From NCBI GenBank assembly GCA_016845585.1, contig JAERSO010000136.1:1-42037 (forward strand): a stretch of DNA of 42,037 bases. The letters run 5' to 3'. Below are positions 1 through 8,120 of the stretch, in pieces (the first letter of the stretch is position 1; the number at the start of each line of letters is the position of its first letter). The notes below the pieces were generated by a model. The model had not been told where the DNA came from, searched no databases, and worked only from the letters and a program-made list of their open reading frames with translations. This DNA comes from Acidimicrobiaceae bacterium (lineage in GTDB: Bacteria; Actinomycetota; Acidimicrobiia; Acidimicrobiales; Aldehydirespiratoraceae). The position numbers and the translations under genes were made by a program.

Positions 1-705
1 GCCCTGCTGAGCGATGTTGCCCTCGGACACGAAACGGGCCGGAGAGCCGTCATAGGACGGATCGACCTGGTCAGCCGACCAGATCCCCTGTGCCACGAAC
101 ACATCAGCGAACGTGCCGCCACCGAAGATGTTGATCGTCACGCCCTTGTCGCCGAGATCGGCGATCGTGTTGACATCCGGATGTGCATCCGGGTCCCACA
201 TGATCATCTGCGGGTTCTTCTCAAGCGGCGCCACCACCGACAACAGCGGGGCGTCTTCGAAACGCAGCGCCTGACCATCAGTGGTGCCATACCCGAGATG
301 GATCGAATCATCGGTGTACATGTGGCTCGAGACCGGCGCAAAGCCGATCGCGGGACCACCCGTACGAACCTCGAAATCGATGCCCAGCTCAGCGCCACCA
401 GAACCGATCATCGGGCCTGACACGACCTTGTTTCCGACGTCGACCGTGTAGCCGTCGCCGATCAGGTTGTACAACGCGCCGTGCTCGGCCTCAGGGAACC
501 AGTCCGTCTGAATCACCAACGGCGACGGGCACACATCAGCCAACGAGGCCGGGGCGCCGTCGCCGTCACCGGATGAGTCATCTCCACTGGAGGTGTCATC
601 TCCAGAGGCGCTGTCACCCCCGTCGTCGTCGTCACCGCACGCGGCGGCAAGCAAACTGAACACAACAAACACCAGCAGCAGCTGACGCCATGTTCTTTTC
701 CTCAT
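1..705 (-). CDS. ABC transporter substrate-binding lipoprotein, NMT1/SsuA-like (3' end outside window)
   Basis: The reading frame stays open from ATG at 705 to the left edge (235 codons), so the C-terminus is missing. The N-terminus is a lipoprotein signal: basic start MRKRTWRQ, hydrophobic core, lipobox LAAAC, then an Asp/Gly/Ser-rich linker typical of secreted actinobacterial binding proteins. The mature part begins with PLVIQTDWFPEAEHGALY, which resembles the start of NMT1/THI5 and SsuA-type binding proteins for pyrimidine precursors, sulfonates and similar small molecules. It is the last gene of a three-gene transport operon, 51 bp after the permease. The ligand cannot be read from sequence. 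Given the neighbours, a small heterocycle is a reasonable inference. Confidence 0.85.
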   Translation of the reverse strand, partial: MRKRTWRQLLLVFVVFSLLAAACGDDDDGGDSASGDDTSSGDDSSGDGDGAPASLADVCPSPLVIQTDWFPEAEHGALYNLIGDGYTVDVGNKVVSGPMIGSGGAELGIDFEVRTGGPAIGFAPVSSHMYTDDSIHLGYGTTDGQALRFEDAPLLSVVAPLEKNPQMIMWDPDAHPDVNTIADLGDKGVTINIFGGGTFADVFVAQGIWSADQVDPSYDGSPARFVSEGNIAQQG

Positions 706-756
706 TTCCCCTCCCGGAGATAGTCAGTTCATATGTGTCGAAGTGTTGGTCATCGA

Positions 757-1605
757 TCAGGCTCCGCCGCCTGCTGTGTCGTGCCACTTGCCGATGGCCA
801 TGTTCTGGATCCAGCCGAAGATCAGGAACACGGTGACGCCCAAGGCGGACGACATGATCACCGCGGCGAGCAGCTGCTCACCCCAGAGGTTGTTTGCGTA
901 CTTGCGCAGAAGCTGGCCGATCCCGACGTCGCCGAGTCCGAAGAAGAAGTCGCCGACGATGGCGCCGATCACGGAGAGCCCTGCTGAGATCCGAAGGCCG
1001 GCAAAGATCGCCGGTAGCGCGGCCGGGAACATCAGCTTTCGGAGGCGGGTCGTTCGGCTGGCCCGATGGAGAGTGAAGAGATCATGCATTCCGCGCTCGG
1101 CGGATTGCAGCCCGAAGAGCGTGTTCACGATGATCGGGAACAGCGAGATGATGATGCAGACCACAACGCGGGAGCGCTGGCCCGTTCCCCACCAGAATGA
1201 GATCAACGGCACGATGGCCAGGATCGGGATCGCCTGGAGCGTGACCATGAAGGGGAAGATCGCCCGCTCGACGACCTTGGCCTGGCTCATCACGGTTGCG
1301 AGGAAGAAGCCGATCATGATCGAGATGAAGAGGCCGATCATGGCCACCTTCGTGCTCGACACCAAACCGTTGAGAATCTCCGAGAAGTTCTCCCAGTCGA
1401 GAAAGCCCACCTCGAGGACTTGATGCGGCGGGCGCAGCAGGAATCGACGGCGCTCATCGAGTACGCCGTAGGAGATCGCGTACCAGAAGCCGATGAAGAG
1501 GACGCCCATGACGATCGGAGGCAGGATCGTTTCCGCGGCCAAGCGACCGCGCGACTTCAGTTGTGCCGGATGCCCGGATCGTACGGGGCTCTCCTGGATG
1601 CTCAT
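757..1605 (-). CDS. ABC transporter permease, SsuC/TauC family
   Basis: A 282-residue inner-membrane protein with about six hydrophobic segments. The first is at roughly residues 28-48 (LPPIVMGVLFIGFWYAI). The binding-protein-dependent transport EAA-type loop lies around residues 180-200 (LHRASRTTRLRKLMFPAALP), followed by PAIFAGLRISAGLSVIGAI, as in SsuC, TauC and ThiX permeases. The start overlaps the ATPase stop by four bases (ATGA), so the two are translationally coupled. It should form the homodimeric channel of the importer with the neighbouring ATPase and binding protein. The length is normal for the family. Substrate specificity is unknown. Confidence 0.9.
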   Translation of the reverse strand: MSIQESPVRSGHPAQLKSRGRLAAETILPPIVMGVLFIGFWYAISYGVLDERRRFLLRPPHQVLEVGFLDWENFSEILNGLVSSTKVAMIGLFISIMIGFFLATVMSQAKVVERAIFPFMVTLQAIPILAIVPLISFWWGTGQRSRVVVCIIISLFPIIVNTLFGLQSAERGMHDLFTLHRASRTTRLRKLMFPAALPAIFAGLRISAGLSVIGAIVGDFFFGLGDVGIGQLLRKYANNLWGEQLLAAVIMSSALGVTVFLIFGWIQNMAIGKWHDTAGGGA

Positions 1606-2354
1606 GAGTGGGCTCCTCGCAGCTCGGCCGACACTTGGCCGCTGAGAGCAGCGAATGCGGCATCGAACCGCAGTTCGGGCTTGCGGGGATACTCGAAGGG
1701 GACAGCGAACTCGGCCACGATCTGGCCGGGACGGGCCGACATCACGAGGACACGAGTGCTCATGAACACGGCCTCGCCGATCGAGTGGGTGATGAAGAGC
1801 CCCGCGAACCCTTCGCGCTGGAACAGCTGCTGTGTCTCCTCGTTGAGATGCTCACGGGTGATTTCATCGACCGCACCGAACGGCTCGTCGAAGAGGAACA
1901 CCGGTGGCTGCAATGTGAGCGTTCGTGCCAGCGAGGCACGCATCTTCATGCCACCGGACAGAGACTTCGGGTAGTGGTTCTCGAACCCGCTGAGTCCGAC
2001 CATCTCGATCGCGTCCTGCGCGAGTCGGCGACGTTCGTCCTTGTCGATGCCATGAAGCTCGGCAAAGAGTTCGACATTGCGTTGGATCGTTCGCCAGTGG
2101 AGAAGGGTTGCATCTTGGAAGACGTACCCGATGCGTTCGCGGTCGACGTTCACCGAGCCTTCCGTGTTCTCCAGCAACCCCGACGCGATCTTCAACAGTG
2201 TCGACTTGCCGCAACCCGAAGGGCCGACGATCGTGACGAACTCGCCTCGGTCCACCGAGAAGCTCACGTCCCGGAGCGCTTCGGTGCCATCGGGGAAGGT
2301 CATCCCGATGCCGTCGAAGGACAGCGCCCTGCTGGTCGTCGTACTCGCAGTCAA
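1602..2354 (-). CDS. ABC transporter ATP-binding protein, SsuB/TauB family
   Basis: A 250-residue ATPase with a Walker A motif GPSGCGKS at residues 44-51, Q-loop FQD near 79-81, signature LSGGM at 132-136, Walker B VFLFDE at 152-157 and an H-loop in FITHS. The order and length match the NitT/TauT importer ATPases. It is the first gene of the minus-strand transport operon and powers the permease at 757-1605. The upstream region to 2480 is shared with a divergent small gene and should carry the promoter. Confidence 0.93.
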   Translation of the reverse strand: MTASTTTSRALSFDGIGMTFPDGTEALRDVSFSVDRGEFVTIVGPSGCGKSTLLKIASGLLENTEGSVNVDRERIGYVFQDATLLHWRTIQRNVELFAELHGIDKDERRRLAQDAIEMVGLSGFENHYPKSLSGGMKMRASLARTLTLQPPVFLFDEPFGAVDEITREHLNEETQQLFQREGFAGLFITHSIGEAVFMSTRVLVMSARPGQIVAEFAVPFEYPRKPELRFDAAFAALSGQVSAELRGAHS

Positions 2355-2480
2355 CCGGATCCCCCTGGCTGTGACGTCGAGTGGACACCTTATTCCGCCG
2401 CTTCGCCCTTGTGAAGTTCGATGATAGTAAACTTATTTTGTTCCGAACTCAGAGCGGCCCGAACAACGGAAGAGGTCCGA
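2355..2480. promoter_or_regulatory. Divergent intergenic region between ABC operon and TIGR03792-like gene
   Basis: A 126 bp gap between two divergent starts. It contains the only AT-rich patch nearby (about 2420-2445, with TAGTAAACTTATTTTG) and an odd-centred palindrome GTTCCGAAC at 2440-2448. A purine-rich GGAAGAGG just before 2481 can serve as ribosome binding site for the plus-strand gene. I could not assign convincing -35/-10 pairs, so the promoter function is inferred from gene orientation. Confidence 0.35.
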
Positions 2481-2771
2481 ATGGTCGTCGAATATCTCAC
2501 CTTCGATGTGCCGGTGTCCGAGCGCGCGGAGTGGCTCCGCCACGAAGAGCTGCACTGGAGTCGCTTCCTGGAAAGCCAGGCCGGCTTCGTGCGCAAGCAG
2601 ATGTGGGAGGACGCCGATGACCCGACCGCGATCCATGCGGTCATCTGGTGGGAGTCGCTCGACGCGTGGCATTCGATTCCGAAGGTTGAGCTGGCGCGGG
2701 TGATGGCGGCGATGGGTGAACACGAGCGAGACGCCGCGTTGTCGACCTTCAACGTCATCCGTGACTGCTGA
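2481..2771 (+). CDS. Small TIGR03792-like protein (ABM-fold)
   Basis: A 96-residue protein. I chose ATG 2481 rather than an upstream in-frame ATG at 2421 because it is preceded by GGAAGAGG and because the protein then begins MVVEYLTFDVP. That matches my memory of the TIGR03792 family (start, then a WIRxxEEIWTxxL-like helix, a central GFxxKxxW segment, then WES..xWxxIP). Here those are RHEELHWSRFLESQAGF, VRKQMW and WWESLDAWHSIP. The family is a dimeric alpha-beta barrel relative of monooxygenase-like domains with no established reaction. It stands alone, divergent from the transporter. Confidence 0.7.
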   Translation: MVVEYLTFDVPVSERAEWLRHEELHWSRFLESQAGFVRKQMWEDADDPTAIHAVIWWESLDAWHSIPKVELARVMAAMGEHERDAALSTFNVIRDC

Positions 2772-2781
2772 GTACGCCGCC

Positions 2782-3585
2782 TCACAGCGCTGACAACACC
2801 TCGGCCGCCCGCTCGACCAACCCGACCGGGTCGCCTCGTCCATCGTTCAGGTCGACGAGGTTGATCCCGACCGCCACCGGGTTCCATCGAGAGGCCTCGG
2901 CGGCGAGCATCTCCCCGATGTCGGACCAACGACGAACACTTGGCGCGACCACGCCGTCACTCGCAGACTGATACAGCGCGACCCGCGGCACCTCGGTGAC
3001 CTCTCCCATTGATGTCACGATCGACTCGTGCTGCTCAGGAGTGCAGCCACTCAGGAACACGCCGTCGGCCAGGCGAGCCGCCAACCGTACGACTTGTGGC
3101 CCGCGCGAGCCGATCCAGATCGGGACGTCGCGAGGCGCGATGGCGTGATCGCCGGGGACGTAGCCCTCAGTCGCCTCCCCGGCGAAGACCGCTCGGGCAA
3201 TCCGTACCGCATCCCGAAGCATTCCCACCGGCCGGTCCGCCGTGAGGCCGAACGGCTCGAGCGACTTCTGTCCACCCACCCCCAATCCGAGCGAGAATCG
3301 TCCGGCGCTGAGCTCGTCGACCGTTGACGCGGTCGCCGCGATCGCGCCGGGGTGACGAAGCAATGGTGAGGTGATGCCCACAGCGAGCCGGATCGTCGAT
3401 GTCTCACGAGCAGCGGCCGCGAGCACCGACATCGGCTCGCGCGCAATGCCCTCATCCGCCACCCACACCTCGTCGAGGCCGAGCTCCTCGGCGCGGGCGA
3501 TGGCCTCCACGAGCCTGGGCGCCGGGGCCGCAGGGAACATCCAGACTCCCTTCCGGGGGCCGCGCTGGGCAGATGTCTCGCTCAT
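2782..3585 (-). CDS. LLM-class (Mer-like) flavin/F420-dependent oxidoreductase
   Basis: A 267-residue TIM-barrel oxidoreductase of the luciferase-like family, in the branch of F420-dependent methylene-H4MPT reductase. The visible family segments are AEELGLDEVWVADEG (residues ~31-46), LLRHPGAIAATASTVDELSAGR (with the conserved HP and DELS) and DVPIWIGSRGPQVV (phosphate-binding region). It is shorter than the usual ~320 residues, with a reduced C-terminal part. It resembles the LLM proteins at 8843, 21154 and 32370, so the window holds a paralogous set. The start at 3585 lies only 25 bp from the divergent LLM gene at 3611. The reaction is unknown; hydride transfer with F420 or FMN is inferred from family. 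Confidence 0.85.
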   Translation of the reverse strand: MSETSAQRGPRKGVWMFPAAPAPRLVEAIARAEELGLDEVWVADEGIAREPMSVLAAAARETSTIRLAVGITSPLLRHPGAIAATASTVDELSAGRFSLGLGVGGQKSLEPFGLTADRPVGMLRDAVRIARAVFAGEATEGYVPGDHAIAPRDVPIWIGSRGPQVVRLAARLADGVFLSGCTPEQHESIVTSMGEVTEVPRVALYQSASDGVVAPSVRRWSDIGEMLAAEASRWNPVAVGINLVDLNDGRGDPVGLVERAAEVLSAL

Positions 3586-3610
3586 CGGACCATCGTCCTA
3601 CACTCGTGCC

Positions 3611-4759
3611 ATGCGTGTTGGAGTATTCCTCTTTGGTGGCGTCGAGATGGACGATGTCGGGAGTGGACCGCCCGCCGCAACCGACCGCCGATTCTCCCAG
3701 GAAGCCATCTGGCGGGCCACCGAACAGATCATCGACACCGGCGTGCTGTGCGACGAGCTCGGATTCGACTCGTACTGGCTCACCGAGCACCACTTCCAGT
3801 TCGAAGGCTACGAGATCATCCCGAACGGGATTCTCATCGGGGCGATTCTCGCCGAGCGCACCGAGCAGATCCGCATCGGCATGGCGTTCAACATCGTGCC
3901 CCAATGGCATCCCCTGAAGCTCGCCGAGGACTTCGCGACCCTCCACAACATCAGTGGCGGCCGAGGCATCCTCGGTGTCGGGCGCGGCACGGTGCCGCGT
4001 GAAGCCGAGAATCTCGGCACGAAGATCGGCAGCCTCGACAACCCGGACCGAGCAGCCGCCGACCAATTCAACCGTGAGCAGTTCGACGAAGCGATGGCCG
4101 TGATTCGCATGGCGCTCGATCAGGAGTCGTTCTCCTTCCACGGAAAGCACTTCGACTTCCCCGCTGCGGGGATCCCTGATCGTGGTGGTTTCGTCGAAGA
4201 GTTGACCCTCGTTCCGCGCCCCCTCCATCCCTACGAGATCTGGCAGGCCATCACCTCGCCACCATCGCTGACACAGGTCCCGAAGGCGGGCTGGGGCGGC
4301 GTGTTCTGGAACAACCATCACAGTTTCGTGAAGGCGCGTTGGGAGCAATTCGCCGAGACCTGGGCCACGACGCACGGCCGAGAACTCGACCGCGGCGAGC
4401 ACCGCCAGTTGGTGTTGTGCACACGAGTGGAAGACACCCATGAGCAGGCGGTCGATGCGGTGCGCAACGGCCATGACGAATTCTGGAAGTTCCTCGGCCC
4501 CTACGGCTGGAGCAAGGGCTACATGGGACCCGACGGCAAGCCGGCACCAGCCGGTCTGATCCCCACCCTGGAAGAGTCCATCGAGCAGAAGACCTGGGTG
4601 GTCGGCACGGCCGAGGAAGTCGCCGAGACCATCAGCTGGTTCGACAGCGAGATCGGTCTCGAGAACCTCATGATCTTCCCGGCCATGCCCGGCGACGACT
4701 ACGCCGACACCGCCGAGCAGATCCAGCGAATCTCCGAAGGCGTGCTTCCGCTGATCTGA
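3611..4759 (+). CDS. LLM-class flavin-dependent oxidoreductase, luciferase/alkanal monooxygenase-like
   Basis: A 382-residue protein starting MRVGVFLFGGVEMDD. ATG 3611 is preferred over an in-frame start far upstream, which would run back through the divergent gene. Luciferase-branch marks are GFDSYWLTEHHFQFEGY (~residues 51-67), IVPQWHPLKLAEDFATL (~97-113), GRGILGVGRG and a C-terminal VVGTAEEVAETISWF. This branch includes FMNH2-dependent monooxygenases and is distinct from the shorter Mer-like paralogs in the window. It probably shares a transcript with the exporter at 4782 (22 bp gap). Substrate unknown. Confidence 0.87.
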   Translation: MRVGVFLFGGVEMDDVGSGPPAATDRRFSQEAIWRATEQIIDTGVLCDELGFDSYWLTEHHFQFEGYEIIPNGILIGAILAERTEQIRIGMAFNIVPQWHPLKLAEDFATLHNISGGRGILGVGRGTVPREAENLGTKIGSLDNPDRAAADQFNREQFDEAMAVIRMALDQESFSFHGKHFDFPAAGIPDRGGFVEELTLVPRPLHPYEIWQAITSPPSLTQVPKAGWGGVFWNNHHSFVKARWEQFAETWATTHGRELDRGEHRQLVLCTRVEDTHEQAVDAVRNGHDEFWKFLGPYGWSKGYMGPDGKPAPAGLIPTLEESIEQKTWVVGTAEEVAETISWFDSEIGLENLMIFPAMPGDDYADTAEQIQRISEGVLPLI

Positions 4760-4781
4760 CTGGCGGTACTCTCGCCGCACG

Positions 4782-5645
4782 ATGGATACGGCGATCTTAT
4801 TGGCGATACTCGCCGGGTTCTTCTGGGCAGCCAACATCGTGACCGTTCGTTGGGCGCTTCAGCGCTCTCAGTCGTTCCCCCTCGCGGGCGCAGCCGTCGG
4901 GTTGTTCATCGCCGCGGCGCTGGCCCTCATCATCGCGATCGCGAGCGGGCAAGCCGCACCCACCGGCGATGACCTCCTGCGATTCGGACTCGTGGGCGCC
5001 ATTGCTCCCGGGAGCGCTCAGGGACTCTTCGTGGCGGCAATCGGTTCGATCGGCGCCTCACGCACGTCGGTTCTGATCGGCACCTCGCCCGTGTTCTCGA
5101 TTCTGCTGGCGATCGCGTTCCTCGGCGAGGATTGGAAGCTCGGCATCATCGTGGGCACGGTGGTCACGGTTGCCGGCGGTGCAATCATCGGCTGGGAACC
5201 CGGATTGCTCGCCCGCCGCCTCGGGGTGATGTATGGCCTCATCACCGCCTTGACCTTCGGAGTCCGAGATGTCGTCGCTCGGAGCTTCAACACCGACAGC
5301 GACATCTCGGCATGGACGTCGGGCGCGATCGTGCTAGGGGCGGCCAGTGTGGTCCTGTTCGTGATGGTGGCCGTTCAGCATCGACGCGACATGGGCTCTG
5401 CGCTGGCCGGCGCCTTCCCCGAATTCGTCGCCTCGGGCCTGCTGATCGGACTCGCACTTCCCACCCTGCTCGCCGCGCTCGATCGAGGCCAGGTCGGTGT
5501 CGTGGCACCGCTCTCACTCGCCGCGCAGAATGTGTCGGTGGTGGCGCTCGCCGCCGTGGTGTTCGGCCGCGACGAACGCACCCCCCGTATCCTCGTGGCC
5601 ATCGTGCTGGTCCTGTTCGGTGCCACGCTGGTCTCGGTGGCGTGA
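4782..5645 (+). CDS. EamA/DMT-family transporter
   Basis: A 287-residue membrane protein with about ten hydrophobic helices arranged as two EamA repeats. The first starts at ILLAILAGFFWAANIVTVRW, which carries the usual W-A-x-N motif. The second starts around LGVMYGLITALTFGVRDVV. It ends in the family-typical segment with VAIVLVLFGATLV. The DMT superfamily exports or imports metabolites such as amino acids, nucleobases and sugar phosphates. It sits between an LLM oxidoreductase and a flavodoxin-fold oxidoreductase, so it may move a substrate or product of this locus. Confidence 0.88.
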   Translation: MDTAILLAILAGFFWAANIVTVRWALQRSQSFPLAGAAVGLFIAAALALIIAIASGQAAPTGDDLLRFGLVGAIAPGSAQGLFVAAIGSIGASRTSVLIGTSPVFSILLAIAFLGEDWKLGIIVGTVVTVAGGAIIGWEPGLLARRLGVMYGLITALTFGVRDVVARSFNTDSDISAWTSGAIVLGAASVVLFVMVAVQHRRDMGSALAGAFPEFVASGLLIGLALPTLLAALDRGQVGVVAPLSLAAQNVSVVALAAVVFGRDERTPRILVAIVLVLFGATLVSVA

Positions 5646-5694
5646 CCCACCGAGACCTCGCGGCCGACACCGTTCGCCGACTAGCGTCTTCGCC

Positions 5695-6210
5695 GTGAGC
5701 ACCCTCGCCATCCAAGCCCATCCTCTCGACGAGAGCTACAGCGCCGCGCTCCTCGATGCCGCCCGCAGCGCACTGGAGACGAGTGGGACTTCTCACACGA
5801 TCGTGAGGCTGGCTCGAGGTGACGAGCCCGTCATGGACGCCGTGCACCACGATCACCTCATCGCGGTGTGTCCGACCTGGTGGGGTGGGCCTCCTGCGGT
5901 TCTGCTCGACTGGCTTCAGCGCACGCTGTCGCCCTACGTCGATGGCTCTCGGCCACTGGCCGATTCACCGCTGCGGTCGATTCGTCGTCTGTCCGTGGTC
6001 ACCTCACACGGATCCTCGCTGCTCATGAATCGAATGCAGGGCGAACCAGGCAAGCAGACCTGGTCTCGGGTGGTGATGCCCTGCTGTCACCCCGACGCCC
6101 GTTTCGAATGGATCTCGCTCTACAAGATCGACCGAAGCACTGCGGCTCAGCGAACCGCGTTCCTCGACACGGTCAGGGAGCACTTCACCACCGACCCAGT
6201 GCCCGCTTGA
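5695..6210 (+). CDS. NAD(P)H oxidoreductase, flavodoxin-fold (MdaB/KefF-like)
   Basis: A 171-residue protein from GTG 5695, beginning (M)STLAIQAHPLDESYSAALLDAA. That is the beta1-loop of NAD(P)H quinone oxidoreductase family 2 proteins, including the HP-x-x-x-S motif for FMN phosphate. VCPTWWGGPPAVLLDWLQRTLSP (split here around the PTWWGGPPA flavin loop) is typical of the family. It follows the exporter by 49 bp and ends overlapping tail to tail, by 26 bp, with the related minus-strand gene at 6185. Likely role: FMN-dependent two-electron reduction of a quinone or a flavin for the LLM enzymes (inference). Confidence 0.8.
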   Translation: MSTLAIQAHPLDESYSAALLDAARSALETSGTSHTIVRLARGDEPVMDAVHHDHLIAVCPTWWGGPPAVLLDWLQRTLSPYVDGSRPLADSPLRSIRRLSVVTSHGSSLLMNRMQGEPGKQTWSRVVMPCCHPDARFEWISLYKIDRSTAAQRTAFLDTVREHFTTDPVPA

Positions 6211-6745
6211 TCTTCGCGACATCGGGAGAGCCGGTCTCCAAGGAGACAACGGTTCGCCGACAGAGCCGGTGACAACTCAGGCGGATGTTCCAGGTGGTGG
6301 TGCGGCGGCCCGCATCACGCATCCGCCGAGTCTGCGACGCTGCATGAACGGTGGTGGTGATCGTTCCCAGGCGCCGAATGTTCGTCATTCCCGGCCGCAC
6401 CCGTTCCTTGTCGTCGAAGACGAAGGCCACCCCCGGCACGAGCACTCGTTCCAACCAACTCTTCAGGACGGCCGGCACCGTGAAGAGGGTCGTGGGATAG
6501 CAGAAGAGCAGTGCATCCGCGTTCTGCAGGGCGGCCGCGTCCTCCACCGTTTCGGCCGTGACCAGCGGCGTGTCCTCGTGATAGGCCGCGCGCTCGGCCG
6601 TGGTCATGAACGTCTCGAAGGGTCCACCGACCAGTACTCGATGGGTGACCTCATGGCCTCCGGCCTCGAGTGTGGCCCGGGCCGTCTCCGCCACGACGGA
6701 GTCAGCTGATTCGGGGTCGAAGGCGTCGAGGAGTAGGACCTTCAT
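6185..6745 (-). CDS. NAD(P)H oxidoreductase, flavodoxin-fold
   Basis: A 186-residue protein starting MKVLLLDAFDPESADSVV. It contains the flavin-loop segment ALLFCYPTTLFTVPAVLKSW and VLVPGVAF, as in MdaB/NQO2-type NAD(P)H dehydrogenases. It is distantly related to the convergent gene at 5695, and their 3' ends overlap by 26 bp. The start overlaps the SDR stop by four bases (ATGA), making it the last gene of the regulator-SDR-oxidoreductase operon. The C-terminal part, from about residue 140, is rich in Arg and Thr and looks less conserved. Substrate unknown. Confidence 0.78.
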   Translation of the reverse strand: MKVLLLDAFDPESADSVVAETARATLEAGGHEVTHRVLVGGPFETFMTTAERAAYHEDTPLVTAETVEDAAALQNADALLFCYPTTLFTVPAVLKSWLERVLVPGVAFVFDDKERVRPGMTNIRRLGTITTTVHAASQTRRMRDAGRRTTTWNIRLSCHRLCRRTVVSLETGSPDVAKIKRALGRW

Positions 6746-7500
6746 GATTGTTGGAACCTCTCTCGGACATGGCCCCAGCGCTCGCCACCATCGACAGTGA
6801 TGAACTCACCGGTGATCGAATTCGACTCGGCCAGGAATCGAACAGCCCGAGCGACCTCGATCGGGTCGGCCCATCGGCCCTGCAGGGTGCGACGAGCCAG
6901 ACGATCGATCTGCTCCTCGCCGAACGACGCGGCGGGAATGGTCGGACCCGGCGCAACCGCATTCGCAGTCACCGATGGAGCGAGCTCCACCGCGAGTTGA
7001 CGGGTGAGCGCGAGGAGCGCCGACTTCGCCACCGAGTGAGCCCCCCGATCGGGCCACGGGTGCCATGCCGAGAGGTCGACGATGTTGACGATGCTGCCCT
7101 TGCCACGAGCGGTCATCCCCGGCGCGACCTCGTTGACCAGGCGGTAGGGGCCGTGCACCAACACATCGAAAGTGGCGTACCAGGTGCCGTGGTCATCGGT
7201 GGGGAACGAAGTCGGTTCGAAATACGAGGCGTTGTTGACCAGGACATCGATGGGGCTCAATCGACGCTCGACCTCGGCGATGACGCCCGACATGGAGTCC
7301 GGGTCTGTGAGGTCGAGCCGGATCGCCGTGGCGTTCACCCCGAGCGCGACCAACTCGGCCACGGTCGCCGCCGCATCATCGGCCGACGTGCGATAGGTGA
7401 CCGCCACGTCGGCACCGGCGCGAGCCAACTCCAGGGCAATCTCTCGCCCGACACGCCGCGGTGCGCCGGTGACCATCGCGGTGGCGCCGGAGAGCTCCAT
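6742..7500 (-). CDS. SDR family oxidoreductase, pteridine reductase (PTR1/FolM)-like, His at the catalytic Tyr position
   Basis: A 252-residue short-chain dehydrogenase. The start at 7500 (MELSGATAMV) gives a TGATG junction with the upstream regulator; an in-frame start at 7668 would overlap that gene. The cofactor loop is TGAPRRVGRE (11-20), with R-R-V as in PTR1/FolM rather than the common GxSxGIG. NNAS is at 89-92. The usual catalytic Ser position is occupied by Asp142 (NIVDLSAW), as in PTR1 and FolM. The usual YxxxK is H155-S-V-A-K159, so the catalytic Tyr is His. The paralog at 20397 shares the same substitution at the same residue number. Reduction of a pterin-like ring is inferred; activity may differ because of His155. 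Confidence 0.85.
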   Translation of the reverse strand: MELSGATAMVTGAPRRVGREIALELARAGADVAVTYRTSADDAAATVAELVALGVNATAIRLDLTDPDSMSGVIAEVERRLSPIDVLVNNASYFEPTSFPTDDHGTWYATFDVLVHGPYRLVNEVAPGMTARGKGSIVNIVDLSAWHPWPDRGAHSVAKSALLALTRQLAVELAPSVTANAVAPGPTIPAASFGEEQIDRLARRTLQGRWADPIEVARAVRFLAESNSITGEFITVDGGERWGHVRERFQQS

Positions 7501-8045
7501 CAGGCCGGCGGGGTCATGATGCAGATGAATTCCAGTTGCTCGTCGCCGATCGAGTTGAGCGCCTCGAGTCGTGAGCTGGCGAAGTGAATCGAATCCCCGG
7601 GGCCGAGAACGTGGGCGTCCTGGTTCCGGAGATAGACCTCCATCTCCCCGGTCAGCACATAGATCCACTCCTCTCGCGCTCGATCGATTCGGACCGCCTC
7701 GTACTTCTCGCCCGGTGCGAATGTGCGATGAAACGGCATCAGTTGCCAGTTCGGGAAGTTGGTGAGCAGTTCGACCTCGGTACCGGAGTCACCGAGCTCA
7801 GTGGCTCGGCGACTCTCGACGCGCACGACTGGATCCCGATCGTCAGAGCTGAGCAGCTCGAACATGGGGATGCGAAGCGCGTTGGCGATTCGGTTGAGCG
7901 AGGCGAGCGACGGTGACACCTGGTCGTTCTCCAACTGGGAGAGGAAACCGATGCTGAGTTCGGTCAGTTCGGCGACCTCGCGGAGGCTCAGCCCGAGCTC
8001 ATTGCGACGTTGGCGGAGTTCGCTACCGACCTTCATCTCCCGCAC
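7500..8045 (-). CDS. XRE-family transcriptional regulator with C-terminal cupin domain
   Basis: A 181-residue protein (GTG 8045; an ATG at 8036 is an alternative). The N-terminal helix-turn-helix spans residues ~6-62: LRQRRNELGLSLREVAELTE, then SIGFLSQLENDQVSPSLASL. The cupin_2 domain follows (~110-180: REEWIYVLTGEMEV, LGPGDSIHF). This HTH_3-cupin architecture (PuuR/SutR type) normally senses a small metabolite in the cupin and represses nearby catabolic genes. It is first in an operon with the PTR1-like SDR and a flavodoxin-fold reductase, and it is the only recognisable transcription factor in the window. It is therefore the best candidate for local control. Confidence 0.92.
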   Translation of the reverse strand: MREMKVGSELRQRRNELGLSLREVAELTELSIGFLSQLENDQVSPSLASLNRIANALRIPMFELLSSDDRDPVVRVESRRATELGDSGTEVELLTNFPNWQLMPFHRTFAPGEKYEAVRIDRAREEWIYVLTGEMEVYLRNQDAHVLGPGDSIHFASSRLEALNSIGDEQLEFICIMTPPA

Positions 8046-8120
8046 GTTCTCTCCTCCCGGCCCACGACCGACTCCCCGAGTCTAGGGGGGCGCATTCGGC
8101 GCCGAGACCGGCTCCATCCA

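Noticed and set aside
3452..4837. A 461-codon minus-strand frame opposite the LLM gene
   Set aside because: It is a high-GC antisense shadow with no recognisable domain, opposite a clear luciferase-family gene.
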